Positions 17,557 through 26,625 of a stretch of DNA of 64,000 bases are shown here, piece after piece (the stretch's first letter is position 1; each line of letters opens with the position of its first letter). Below the pieces are notes generated by a model. That model was given only the letters and a program-made list of their open reading frames with translations, did no database searches and was not told where the DNA came from. Source of the DNA: Psychrobacillus sp048572895 (GTDB taxonomy: Bacteria; Bacillota; Bacilli; Bacillales_A; Planococcaceae); contig NZ_CP183878.1 in assembly GCF_048572895.1 (NCBI RefSeq), forward strand, positions 1,302,001 to 1,366,000, in the 5' to 3' direction. The position numbers were made by a program, and so were the translations under genes.

Positions 17557-19401
17557 ATGAAGAAGCCGTGGAGTAAAATTGTAGAGTTTATTGAACGCTA
17601 TATTCTCATTAAAAACCAGACGCTTATGGCAAAACTTTCTGTGTTTTCTAGTATTTTAGTTATTTTACCTGTTTTGTCTGTTGGAATCATAACATACAAG
17701 TATTCAACTTTTGAACTAGAAGAAGAGTTCACGCAATCGAGTCAAAAAATAATTGAACAGGTTGAATTACATGTTGAATATTATCTCCAAGACTTTGAAA
17801 TAACGAGTTTAAAAATCATCAACTCACCTGAAATGGGAAGTTTATTAAGAATTGATAAAATTGGTACTGAATACGATCGTACTCTCACTGACCATGCACT
17901 AAAGGTTCTTAAAAATTCAGAATATTCAAGAAATGATATTTCTAACATTACTGTTTCTTTAGATAATGGGATTATTATAGACTCTTTGAGAGAGAGAAAT
18001 TACTATCCAGCTATAAATATTAAAGATGAATATTGGTATTCATCAGTCCCGGGAAACGGTATGGTTATGCTTGTGAGTAGAACATTAAAATTAAAAGACA
18101 AAGAGCTACCAGTAATTTCTCTTGTAAGACGTTTATATAATCCACATACACTGAAACCGATAGGTATGCTTATTATTGATATCAATTTTAAGAGAATTGA
18201 AGAAATTTCTCAAATGGTAACTTTGGGTGAGAACGGTTACTTTTTTATTTTGGATTCTGAAGGGCATTATGTCTATCACCCAAATTATTTAAAACTCGGT
18301 AACAAGGTAGAGTTCAAGGAATTAGCAAATCTTAAAAGTGAAAAAAGTGGTTCAGTGCTAATCGATGAAAATCGTAAGGAGTTAGTTTCCTATTCTCTTT
18401 CTCCAAAACTTGGTTGGAGTTTTTTTACTGCTGCTCCATACGAGGATTTACGGGTCGGTATCCAACAAATAAGAACAGCAATTACATGGACGATTTTTAT
18501 CTCCTTGGTATTTGCTTACTTAGTAGGTTTTTATAGCATTTCCAAAAGTATAGTTCGTCCAATTCATAGACTACGATCCTTTATGAAAGAAGTGGAAATT
18601 GGTCATTTAAATGGCAGAGTAAAGGTAGAGTCCAATGATGAAATTGGCCAATTGACAACTGGATTTAATAACACCGTAGAAAGGCTATCCAATTTACTGG
18701 AAGAAGTGTATGTTTCGAAGTTGAAGGAAGCCGAAATGATTATTAACAAAACGGAGACCGAATTAAAAATGCTTCAATCACAAATAAATCCCCATTTTTT
18801 ATACAATTCACTTGAAACAATTAGAGGTATGGCTTTGGAAGAGGGCCGAGAGAACATAGCTAACATTTCATCTTCTCTGGGTAAACTTTTACGTTATAAC
18901 CTTAGAAATAGTTTACCAACTGTTAGTTTGCGAGAAGAAATTAAGTTTTGTGAAATGTATCTACAGATTCAAATGTTTCGTTTTGAGGAACGTTTTGAGT
19001 ATTTATTTGATATACCAGATGCTGTAATGGACTTTGAAGTAGTAAAGTTTTCTCTCCAACCAATTGTTGAAAATTGTTTTATGCACAGTATTGGAGAAAG
19101 TTCTGAGAAAATAAAAATTACCATATCTGCTCAACTTCTACCTGATTCATCGTTTGAAATTCGAATCACAGATACAGGAGTCGGAATACAAGAAGAAGTT
19201 TTAAAAGAATTAACAGAGAAACTTAAAGAGAATTCAACTTCCTTGGGTGGACAACATATCGGGATTATGAATGTTCATCAGAGAATTCGCTACTTGTATG
19301 GCTCAGAGTATGGAATAACGATTAATAGTACAAGAGGTATAGAAACAAAGGTTACTATACATTTGCCAATTGTAGATGGTAAGGAAGTGAAGAAAGCATG
19401 A
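17557..19401 (+). CDS. YesM-type sensor histidine kinase with extracellular Cache domain
   Basis: About 614 residues: a membrane helix near residues 25-45, a large extracellular sensor region of the Cache type, a second helix near 310, a HAMP segment (SKSIVRPIHRLRSF) and a His_kinase domain with QINPHFLYNSLETIR, where the histidine is phosphorylated, then a GHKL ATPase with DTGVGIQEEV. AAAGGA precedes two ATGs; 17557 has the better spacing. It overlaps the response regulator gene by four bases (ATGA). Such pairs usually sense a carbohydrate and switch on its uptake genes, here probably the flanking TRAP/uxaC genes. Confidence 0.9.
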   Translation: MKKPWSKIVEFIERYILIKNQTLMAKLSVFSSILVILPVLSVGIITYKYSTFELEEEFTQSSQKIIEQVELHVEYYLQDFEITSLKIINSPEMGSLLRIDKIGTEYDRTLTDHALKVLKNSEYSRNDISNITVSLDNGIIIDSLRERNYYPAINIKDEYWYSSVPGNGMVMLVSRTLKLKDKELPVISLVRRLYNPHTLKPIGMLIIDINFKRIEEISQMVTLGENGYFFILDSEGHYVYHPNYLKLGNKVEFKELANLKSEKSGSVLIDENRKELVSYSLSPKLGWSFFTAAPYEDLRVGIQQIRTAITWTIFISLVFAYLVGFYSISKSIVRPIHRLRSFMKEVEIGHLNGRVKVESNDEIGQLTTGFNNTVERLSNLLEEVYVSKLKEAEMIINKTETELKMLQSQINPHFLYNSLETIRGMALEEGRENIANISSSLGKLLRYNLRNSLPTVSLREEIKFCEMYLQIQMFRFEERFEYLFDIPDAVMDFEVVKFSLQPIVENCFMHSIGESSEKIKITISAQLLPDSSFEIRITDTGVGIQEEVLKELTEKLKENSTSLGGQHIGIMNVHQRIRYLYGSEYGITINSTRGIETKVTIHLPIVDGKEVKKA

Positions 19402-20144
19402 AAAAAGTTTTACTAGTGGACGATGAGAGATGGGTAAGAAAAGCTCTTATGTGGTCGATTAGAAAGTTGAACTTATCCTTACAAATCGTACATGAATGCG
19501 AAAATGGATTACAGGCTCTTGACTGGATTAAACAAAATGAGGTTGATTTGGTTTTAACAGATATCCGTATGCCTGTCATGGATGGACTTACTTTGGTGAA
19601 AGAACTGAACCAATTAGATCGAAAACTGGATTGTATTGTTATTAGTGTTCATGATGAGTTTCAAATTGTTCAACAAGCGATTCGGAGCGGTGTAACGGAT
19701 TATCTCCTTAAACCAATTGAAGAAGAAGAATTAAAAGCTTGTTTGGAAAAATGGCTTTATAAACAAAAAGAAGTAGCTGAAGAATATAGTACACCTACTA
19801 TTCTTGAGGAAGTTCCTCCTGCATCTACAATTGATCAGGTGTTAGCTTATCTTGAAAAAACACCACTAAAACAGGTGTCTCTGACAGACGCTGCAAAAAG
19901 CGTGCACTTGAATCCTAGTTATCTAAGTCAACTGTTTAAACAACAACTTAATACTAAATTTGTGGATTATTTAACCGAGCTTCGAATTCAAGAAGGAAAA
20001 CGTTTATTACTGAACACAACACTAAAGATGACGGAGATAGCAGAAAGAGTGGGGTACTCAGAAGTTGCATACTTCAGCAATAACTTTAAAAAAATGACGG
20101 GTTATTCTCCATCTATGTTCCGTAAATCTACAAAAAATTATTGA
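19398..20144 (+). CDS. YesN-type response regulator with AraC DNA-binding domain
   Basis: 248 residues: a receiver domain with the phosphorylated aspartate in VLTDIRMPVMDG, then a C-terminal AraC double helix-turn-helix (MTEIAERVGYSEVAYFSNNF). Shorter than B. subtilis YesN because the linker is brief. Cotranscribed and coupled with the kinase. It lies 55 bases before uxaC, so it likely activates that gene and the TRAP operon. Confidence 0.92.
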   Translation: MKKVLLVDDERWVRKALMWSIRKLNLSLQIVHECENGLQALDWIKQNEVDLVLTDIRMPVMDGLTLVKELNQLDRKLDCIVISVHDEFQIVQQAIRSGVTDYLLKPIEEEELKACLEKWLYKQKEVAEEYSTPTILEEVPPASTIDQVLAYLEKTPLKQVSLTDAAKSVHLNPSYLSQLFKQQLNTKFVDYLTELRIQEGKRLLLNTTLKMTEIAERVGYSEVAYFSNNFKKMTGYSPSMFRKSTKNY

Positions 20145-20198
20145 GTTGAAGGATTCTGTGTAAGCTGCTAGTGAAATTTTCGAAAGCAGGTGGAATAA

Positions 20199-21596
20199 AT
20201 GAAAAAATTTATGGACGAAAACTTTTTATTATCAACCGATATGGCGAAGACTTTGTACAATACATATGCAAAAGATTTGCCAATTATCGATTATCACTGC
20301 CACTTGAGTCCAAAGGAAATATATGAAAACAAAACCTTTCAAAACATTACAGAGGCGTGGTTATACGGCGATCACTATAAATGGAGAGCGATGAGAGCTA
20401 ATGGAATTGAAGAAGAATGCATCACAGGTGGGGCTAAGGATTATGACAAGTTTTTAGCATGGTCAAGGACTATACCGATGACCATTGGCAATCCCTTATA
20501 CAATTGGACTCACCTAGAGCTTCAACGCTACTTTGATATATATGACATATTAAATGAAGAAACAGCCCCTAGTATTTGGGGGGAAGTTAATGGAAAGCTT
20601 ACAGGGGGCGGTTACGGCGCAAGGGATTTAATAAACAAGTCAAAGGTTGAAGTAATATGCACTACGGATGATCCAATTGATACATTAGAATATCATGCGA
20701 AAATTAAAGATGATCCCGATTTTGATGTTAAGGTGCTACCGAGTTTTCGACCAGATAAAGCGTTAGAGATTAATTTGGATGGATATTTGCAGTGGGTTGA
20801 CAAACTAGCAGAGGTGTCGGGAATACAAATTTCTGACTATAATGACTTCTTAAATGCATTACAGTCAAGAATAGAGTATTTTAATACGAATGGTTGTCGT
20901 ATTTCTGACCATGCGCTAAATACGTTGATGTATCAAGAAACAACAAAGTTAGAAGCGGAAAATATTTTCACAAAAGCATTAACTGGACAAAAAGTATCAC
21001 AGGATGAAGAAAAAAAATACAAGTCTTACACTTTAACTTTTTTAGGAAAACAATATGCGAAATTTGAATGGGCAATGCAATTCCATATTCAAGCATTGCG
21101 TAATAATAACACAAAAATGTATAAACAATTAGGACCTGACACTGGTTTTGATAGTATTAATGATGGGTTGATAGCTGAGCCTCTAAGTCATTTACTAGAT
21201 GCATTGGAACGGGATGATGCTCTGCCAAAAACCATATTATATTCATTAAATCCAAAAGACAATTACGTGATTGGTAGTTTAATTGGGAATTTTCAAGGAG
21301 GGGTGCCGGGAAAAATTCAGTTTGGTACAGCATGGTGGTTTAACGATCAAAAAGATGGCATGCTCGAACAAATGAAAGCGCTAGCAAATCTTGGTCTATT
21401 CAGTCGTTTTATCGGAATGCTAACAGATTCAAGAAGTTTTCTTTCCTACACCAGACATGAGTATTTTAGAAGATTAGTATGTGAATTGATTGGAGAATGG
21501 GTAGAAAATGGGGAAGTGCCGAATGATATGGAAATGTTAGGTGGTATTGTTCAAGGGATTTGCTATCAAAATGCAAAAGATTATTTTTCCTTTTAA
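20199..21596 (+). CDS. uxaC: Glucuronate (uronate) isomerase
   Basis: 465 residues, close to the usual 465-470 of UxaC. The enzyme converts D-glucuronate to fructuronate, or galacturonate to tagaturonate. IIDYHCHLSPKEIYENK carries the metal-binding His-x-His, and WLYGDHYKWRAMRANGI is a family signature. It follows the two-component pair. The next steps of the pathway (reductases UxuB/UxaB and dehydratases) are not in this window; the Gfo/Idh dehydrogenase might replace one of them, which is speculative. Confidence 0.95.
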   Translation: MKKFMDENFLLSTDMAKTLYNTYAKDLPIIDYHCHLSPKEIYENKTFQNITEAWLYGDHYKWRAMRANGIEEECITGGAKDYDKFLAWSRTIPMTIGNPLYNWTHLELQRYFDIYDILNEETAPSIWGEVNGKLTGGGYGARDLINKSKVEVICTTDDPIDTLEYHAKIKDDPDFDVKVLPSFRPDKALEINLDGYLQWVDKLAEVSGIQISDYNDFLNALQSRIEYFNTNGCRISDHALNTLMYQETTKLEAENIFTKALTGQKVSQDEEKKYKSYTLTFLGKQYAKFEWAMQFHIQALRNNNTKMYKQLGPDTGFDSINDGLIAEPLSHLLDALERDDALPKTILYSLNPKDNYVIGSLIGNFQGGVPGKIQFGTAWWFNDQKDGMLEQMKALANLGLFSRFIGMLTDSRSFLSYTRHEYFRRLVCELIGEWVENGEVPNDMEMLGGIVQGICYQNAKDYFSF

Positions 21597-21810
21597 TATC
21601 TATTGTATGAAATTTAAACAGAAGCTTTGTGTCGTTTGATTGAAGTGAATTGATTAAATCTACGTTTTTAAATAACTGAAAAATCAGACAATAAATAAAG
21701 CTATTTTATTTTTATACAAGAAACTTCTTTTCCATTTTTAGGGGGTGATCTTGTTAAAGTATAAAAAAGTGAATTGTGCAAGTAGGTAATTAAGTAAAGG
21801 GAGGGAAATC

Positions 21811-23961
21811 ATGGGTTCCATATTAAAAAGTCTAAAAAACAAAAAATCAAAAAAGGCTATAACTGGGATACTTGCATTATCACTAATGACATCAATCGGT
21901 ATTCCACAAGTAGGAGCAAATGGCAATGTAAATTTAGGGTATGCAGATCCAACCACAAATAAAAATCCTGGTCTTTCAGGGACGGACGTTCAAACATACC
22001 GTGTACTTGCTAACTCCAAAACTGGTCAACCGGAGATCGAAGCAGCCAAAAAAGGTGTTCTTACAGTTGATGGGAAACAGTTTAGAGACTTAAATGGTAA
22101 TAAGAGTTTAGACTTATACGAGGATTGGAGTAAACCTGTTAATCAACGGGTAGCTGATTTAGTATCTAAAATGACACTTGCTGAAAAAGCAGGATTAATG
22201 TTGATTGACACACATACTCCAATTGCGAATCCAACAGATGGAAAGTATGTTAAATCGGATGATCCATTAATTGTTGGTAAAAATATGCGTTACGTCATTT
22301 TCCGACAAACTCCAACTGTCGATATTATTGCCAAATACACAAATCAGCTACAGGAACTAGGAGAGGCTTCGAGATTAGGGATCCCAGTAGTAGTTACTTC
22401 GAACCCTAGAAACCATGCCTCAACAGATTATACTAATATAGCAGCAAGTGAAGGACAACATTCATTTTGGCCAGGACCATTAGGGTTTGCGGCAGCGGGT
22501 GACACAAAAGCTGTAAAGGAATTTTCGGAAATTGCAGCAAAAGAATGGAGGGCAGCGGGTATACGTAAAGTCTACGGATATACTGCTGATATAGCTACAG
22601 ATCCACTTTGGGCAAGAATTGAAGATACCTTTGGAGAAAACCCTAAAGTTGCTTCAGATATGATTTATAATGTCATCAAAGGATTTCAAGGTGATAAGCT
22701 TGGAAAAGATAGTGTTGCAATAACTGTAAAACATTTTCCAGGAGGCGGGGCACGTGATAATGGGTTAGATCCTCACTTTGTAGAGGGTAAATTTAATCCT
22801 TATCCAACTAAAGGAAGTTTACTTAAGTACCATATTCCTCCTTTTGAGGCTGCGATCAAGGCAAATGTATCGTCGATTATGCCATATTACGCGTATCCAA
22901 GTAATGATAGTGCAGATCAAGGATTACCATGGTATAAAAAAACCCAGCAATTTGAAGAAGTTGGTTTCGCCTTAAATGATGCTATTTTAGATGGCTTCCT
23001 ACGTAAGGGCCTTGGATTCAAGGGATATGTTAACTCTGATACTGGTGCTATTGGAGATAACGCTTGGGGAGCTGAAGGTTTAACACCGGAACAAAAATTT
23101 GCAAAAGCAATCAATGCTGGAACAGATATTATTTCTGGATCATCAGAACCACAGCATATTATCAATGCAGTAAATAAAGGTTTACTATCAGTAGAAGCAG
23201 TTAACGAATCAATTACATTGCTGCTAACAGAAATGATGAATTTAGGGCTATTTGAAGACCCTTATGTAGATGCTAAACATGCACTTGATGTGGTGGCTAA
23301 TCCAAAGGTACAACAATTAGCATATGAAGCACATCTAAAGTCAGTAGTTCTTCTACGTAATGATAAAAATATTTTGCCTTTAAAAGATGCGAATTTAAAG
23401 AAGGTAAAGCTTTATGTTGAAATGTTCCCAGGTGGCACAGATGGTGCAAATACAAAGGGATTAATAGAGATTATCAAGAAACATGATCCTTCCATAACAA
23501 TCACGAATAAACTGAATGAGGCAACAAATGCGTATATTTATGTAAAACCTGTTCAATCGAACTGGGATAATAATCCACGCATTACTGTAGGACCTGAAAC
23601 AGGTATCACAAATGTAGATAGAATTGTCGATATACAAAAAACAGTTCCAACTATTACTGCAGTAAACATGACGAACCCATGGGTACTGGATAAAATTGAG
23701 CCGAATGCTGCAGCATTAATCGGTACTTTCGGAACTAAGCCTGAAGCTATTATTGATGTTATTCGTGGTGAATTTAATCCAACTGGAAAGCTTCCATTTG
23801 CATTACCAGCAAGTATGGCAGCGGTAAACAAAGAGGTTGGAGATGTTCCTAGCTACGCAAAAGAAGAAAACCCATCCTACTCATATGTAAATAAATCAAA
23901 AGATGCATATAAGTATGGATTTGGCCTTTCCTATAATAAGGGGAAATCAAAAGGTAAATAA
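21811..23961 (+). CDS. Secreted glycoside hydrolase family 3 enzyme
   Basis: 716 residues with an N-terminal signal peptide (lysine-rich start, hydrophobic ILALSLMTSIG core, cleavage probably after VGA). GH3 features are the KHFPGGG loop, the nucleophile region YVNSDTGAIGDNAWGAEG with Asp, and a C-terminal sandwich domain (LKSVVLLRNDKNILPL). The family removes terminal beta-linked glucose, xylose or related sugars. GGGAGG precedes the start. Being secreted next to a uronate uptake block suggests that it frees sugar or uronate units outside the cell; the substrate itself is not shown by sequence. Confidence 0.88.
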   Translation: MGSILKSLKNKKSKKAITGILALSLMTSIGIPQVGANGNVNLGYADPTTNKNPGLSGTDVQTYRVLANSKTGQPEIEAAKKGVLTVDGKQFRDLNGNKSLDLYEDWSKPVNQRVADLVSKMTLAEKAGLMLIDTHTPIANPTDGKYVKSDDPLIVGKNMRYVIFRQTPTVDIIAKYTNQLQELGEASRLGIPVVVTSNPRNHASTDYTNIAASEGQHSFWPGPLGFAAAGDTKAVKEFSEIAAKEWRAAGIRKVYGYTADIATDPLWARIEDTFGENPKVASDMIYNVIKGFQGDKLGKDSVAITVKHFPGGGARDNGLDPHFVEGKFNPYPTKGSLLKYHIPPFEAAIKANVSSIMPYYAYPSNDSADQGLPWYKKTQQFEEVGFALNDAILDGFLRKGLGFKGYVNSDTGAIGDNAWGAEGLTPEQKFAKAINAGTDIISGSSEPQHIINAVNKGLLSVEAVNESITLLLTEMMNLGLFEDPYVDAKHALDVVANPKVQQLAYEAHLKSVVLLRNDKNILPLKDANLKKVKLYVEMFPGGTDGANTKGLIEIIKKHDPSITITNKLNEATNAYIYVKPVQSNWDNNPRITVGPETGITNVDRIVDIQKTVPTITAVNMTNPWVLDKIEPNAAALIGTFGTKPEAIIDVIRGEFNPTGKLPFALPASMAAVNKEVGDVPSYAKEENPSYSYVNKSKDAYKYGFGLSYNKGKSKGK

Positions 23962-24006
23962 GCCCATGCAGGGAAAACAGTAAAACCTTATAAATAGGAA
24001 GTTTTG

Positions 24007-24037
24007 GAGGCTCATCCTTTGCGGATGGGCCTTTCGA
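24007..24037 (+). terminator. Terminator after the GH3 gene
   Basis: Hairpin AGGCTCATCC / GGATGGGCCT with a 5-base loop, followed by TTCG and a weak T-stretch. Confidence 0.6.
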
Positions 24038-24213
24038 TATGAAAAATTTTACTCGGGGAATCAAATTCTGACCATAAAGCCAATATCAAACCAGTTTACA
24101 TAAAGTTCTTCCAATATTTTAATTCAAAGTTTGTTCTAGTATCCATCACTCATGAAGCAGATACCTTGAAGAATTATATACATGGTTCTATTATCAAAGG
24201 AGATGTTTGAATA

Positions 24214-24231
24214 ATGAAGGGAAGTAAGTAA
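24214..24231 (+). other. Possible five-codon minicistron before the LLM oxidoreductase
   Basis: AAAGGAG is followed by ATG 24214 and then only four more sense codons (MKGSK) before a stop; the real gene starts five bases later. The strong site serves this short frame, not the gene, so translation of the gene may depend on re-initiation. It may also be chance. Confidence 0.3.
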
Positions 24232-24235
24232 ATAT

Positions 24236-25243
24236 ATGAATAAAAAACTTCAGTCCGTACCTGTATCAGTTTTGGATTTAGTGGCCGTAAAAGAAGGACA
24301 GACAAATAAAGAAGCTTTTAAGGATATGGTTAGTCTTGCACAATATGCTGAAAAGCTCGGCTACAATCGATATTGGCTAACAGAACATCACAATTCTCCG
24401 ACTGTTATTAGTTCTGCTACTTCAATTTTAATAGGCCATGTATTGGAAAAGACAGAAACTATTAAAGTAGGTTCAGGTGGGATAATGTTGCCAAATCATG
24501 CACCACTTGTTGTTGCAGAGCAGTTTGGGACACTTGAAACTATCTATCCAAACAGATTGGATTTAGGACTGGGCCGCGCTCCGGGAACTGACATGCAAAC
24601 TGCTCATGCTCTACGCAGAACGACACAGGAAACTTCTTTTTCTTTCCCACAGGATGTGGTGGAATTGCAAAATTACTTTAAATCATTAGATTACCAAGGT
24701 GGAGTTCGTGCCTTCCCAGGTGTAGGTGTCAATGTACCAATTTACATTCTTGGCTCAAGTACTTCAAGCGCAGAATTAGCTGCTCGTTTAGGGCTTCCTT
24801 ATGCTTTCGCTGCACATTTTGCCCCTCAGCAGTTAGAACTAGCGATTCAAATTTACCGAAATAAGTTTGTTCCATCTGAGTATTTATCTGAACCATATGT
24901 GATAGTTTGTGTAAATGTAATAGCAGCAGATTCAAATGAGGAAGCTAAAAAGCTTGCTACAACAAGTGATCGTTTTTATTTAAATGTAGTAACAGGTAAA
25001 AAGGATTTATTGCAGCCTCCAATCGATACTATGGAAGGTCTGTGGAACCATTTAGAAGAAAATGCTGTCCGTCGGATGTCGTCTTATACTTTTAAAGGCG
25101 ATCGAAATGCAATCATCGAGCAACTAAAATCATTCTTGGGAACATTCCAAGTAGATGAACTGATGGCAGTTTCATATGTTTATGATCAAGAAGCTAGAAG
25201 ACGTTCATATGAAATATTTAAGGAAGCCGTTGACCAACTTTAA
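24236..25243 (+). CDS. LLM-class flavin-dependent oxidoreductase (luciferase-like)
   Basis: 335 residues of the bacterial luciferase-like monooxygenase fold, of the MsnO8/YwcH-like subgroup. Visible marks are SVPVSVLDLVAVKEGQ at the start, RYWLTEHHNSP, GSGGIMLPNHAPLVVAEQFG and RLDLGLGRAPGTD. The family binds FMN and hydroxylates or cleaves varied substrates. No operon partner. The start has only a weak site of its own. Confidence 0.88.
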   Translation: MNKKLQSVPVSVLDLVAVKEGQTNKEAFKDMVSLAQYAEKLGYNRYWLTEHHNSPTVISSATSILIGHVLEKTETIKVGSGGIMLPNHAPLVVAEQFGTLETIYPNRLDLGLGRAPGTDMQTAHALRRTTQETSFSFPQDVVELQNYFKSLDYQGGVRAFPGVGVNVPIYILGSSTSSAELAARLGLPYAFAAHFAPQQLELAIQIYRNKFVPSEYLSEPYVIVCVNVIAADSNEEAKKLATTSDRFYLNVVTGKKDLLQPPIDTMEGLWNHLEENAVRRMSSYTFKGDRNAIIEQLKSFLGTFQVDELMAVSYVYDQEARRRSYEIFKEAVDQL

Positions 25244-25313
25244 GTAGCACTTTCCGACGGATATGGCGTTGCATATTTAGTTTAATAAAAAAGAAAGTAT
25301 AAAAAATGTCTTG

Positions 25314-26161
25314 TGAACACTAGGTTTGTGGAACTTGAAAGAATGAATAATACTACTGATTTCCGTTTCAGGTGGGGGTACAAAGGCTAAGAGCGCCACC
25401 TCGTGTGGCAACGCCTTTGTGACCAACCTCCTGTTGGCCTCCGCGGGGGTTGCCTCAGCCTCCTCGCTGAAAAACATATGCTTCTGCGGTTACTCGTCGT
25501 AAAGACATTGCCCAATCAAAGTTTGGCCAATGCTTCGCTGTGGGGTCTTCACCTACCACTACAATCAATATGACGTGTAGTACTCTACTATCTGATTTGG
25601 CATAGCTTATCGCTTAGATAATAATAGCGTTCAAAGTTAATATAGTGATAAAACCGTCTGTTGTATTAAGAACACTATTTTGTAATGAATAATGAAGCAA
25701 GTAGATTTCCTTTTTAGTGGAAATAAAGAAAAATAATAAGTAGTTACTACATTAAGAAGCGAATAGCGAATGAAATTGCATCTTCGAGAGCTTACTATAT
25801 GAATAAGAAAGTATCTTATCTCTAGTTATCCAAAAATGAACTAACCTGTTTCTAAAAGTTGTAAAAGGCTGAAGGACAGAAAAAGTGAAACTTCAATCAG
25901 TGGGGCTTTTTTTCCACTGATTGTTAGTTGAACCATTCGGGCATTAACGGGCAGTTCTCTACTGCCCGTTAATGCGGGACACAAGCCATAAAATTATCGA
26001 AAAAAAGGGACGCTAGTTGGTTGTGACGGACGTCACAACCAACTAGCGTCCCTAAAAATTCAATCGGTAATCATATAGCAAAATGTCTGTCCAAAGCCCT
26101 TAGAAAACGATAGAAACAGATTTTGACCTTAAAGGACCGGGCATCTTTTTGTCTGGTTTTT
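25314..26161 (+). repeat. Composite repeat, copy C (long form)
   Basis: The longest of the three copies. The left module (about 25377-25691) shares GTGGCAACGCCTT, GTGACCAAC and TCCTGTTGGCCTC with copy A and also contains CGCTGTGGGGTCTTCACC. The right half carries the structured RNA with two extra hairpins at 25895-25975. It ends in the same terminator as copy A. It fills most of a 1.4-kb gap without genes. Confidence 0.85.
25838..26161 (+). ncRNA. Candidate structured RNA, copy C, with terminator
   Basis: P1 AACCTGTTTC (25843) with GAAACAGATT (26113, one mismatch); P2 GGACAG (25874) with CTGTCC (26087); P3 ATTATCG (25993) with CGGTAAT (26065, one G-U). The apical stem is a perfect 22 bp (26007-26028 with 26031-26052) and keeps GGTTGTGAC at its tip. 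Two additional hairpins (AATCAGTGG/CCACTGATT and a 15-bp GC-rich stem at 25941-25975) sit between P2 and P3. Terminator: CCGGGCA / TGTCTGG at 26137-26156, then TTTT. Confidence 0.5.
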
Positions 26162-26625
26162 CTTATTTAGCAGAAATAGTTACAAGATTTCCTTTATAAG
26201 AATCGACAATGCAATCTAAATGGAACAGTTTCTTCTATAATAAAAACCTATTTGTTAGATTCCTCGATGGGAGAAGAATAGAGGACCAAGTTCAAATGAA
26301 TGAACAATTAAAAGGAGCAGGGGTAATGCTTTCTTTTTTTTCCTTTCATGCAACAAATGATAAAAGTTGATTTAAAAATTTATATTTAGGGTATTGTACG
26401 ATTGGATACCAAGCGATTAATAGAAATTGAATTTTGTCATCCCACGAAAAAACAATTTTGCGTATTGGGTCTGATTGCTTTTCCAAATAACAATTTCCTA
26501 CATAAAATATAAGTACTTAAATTTCTTCATTTTAAATGGAAGCGCTTTAGCGAAATAGTTTGTCTAGAATAAATGCAAAAGGTTAATAATCACTGTATAG
26601 CCATTATTTAAGGGAGGTCTCATAT
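26162..26625 (+). promoter_or_regulatory. Upstream region of the glycogen operon with a cre-like site
   Basis: No gene is seen. ATGGAAGCGCTTTAGC at 26536-26551 keeps the TGNAANCGNWNN core of a CcpA cre site and misses the last CA. It is about 75 bases before the operon, which suggests control by carbon supply. Confidence 0.5.

Noticed and set aside
23849..24064. Minus-strand open frames over the GH3 gene, ABC genes, glutamate dehydrogenase and others
   Set aside because: They are shadows of strongly coding plus- or minus-strand genes with no start signals of their own.
25895..25975. CRISPR-like repeats or an intrinsic terminator pair in copy C
   Set aside because: The two hairpins are different in sequence, there is no regular spacer, and the T-run is in a loop instead of after a stem.
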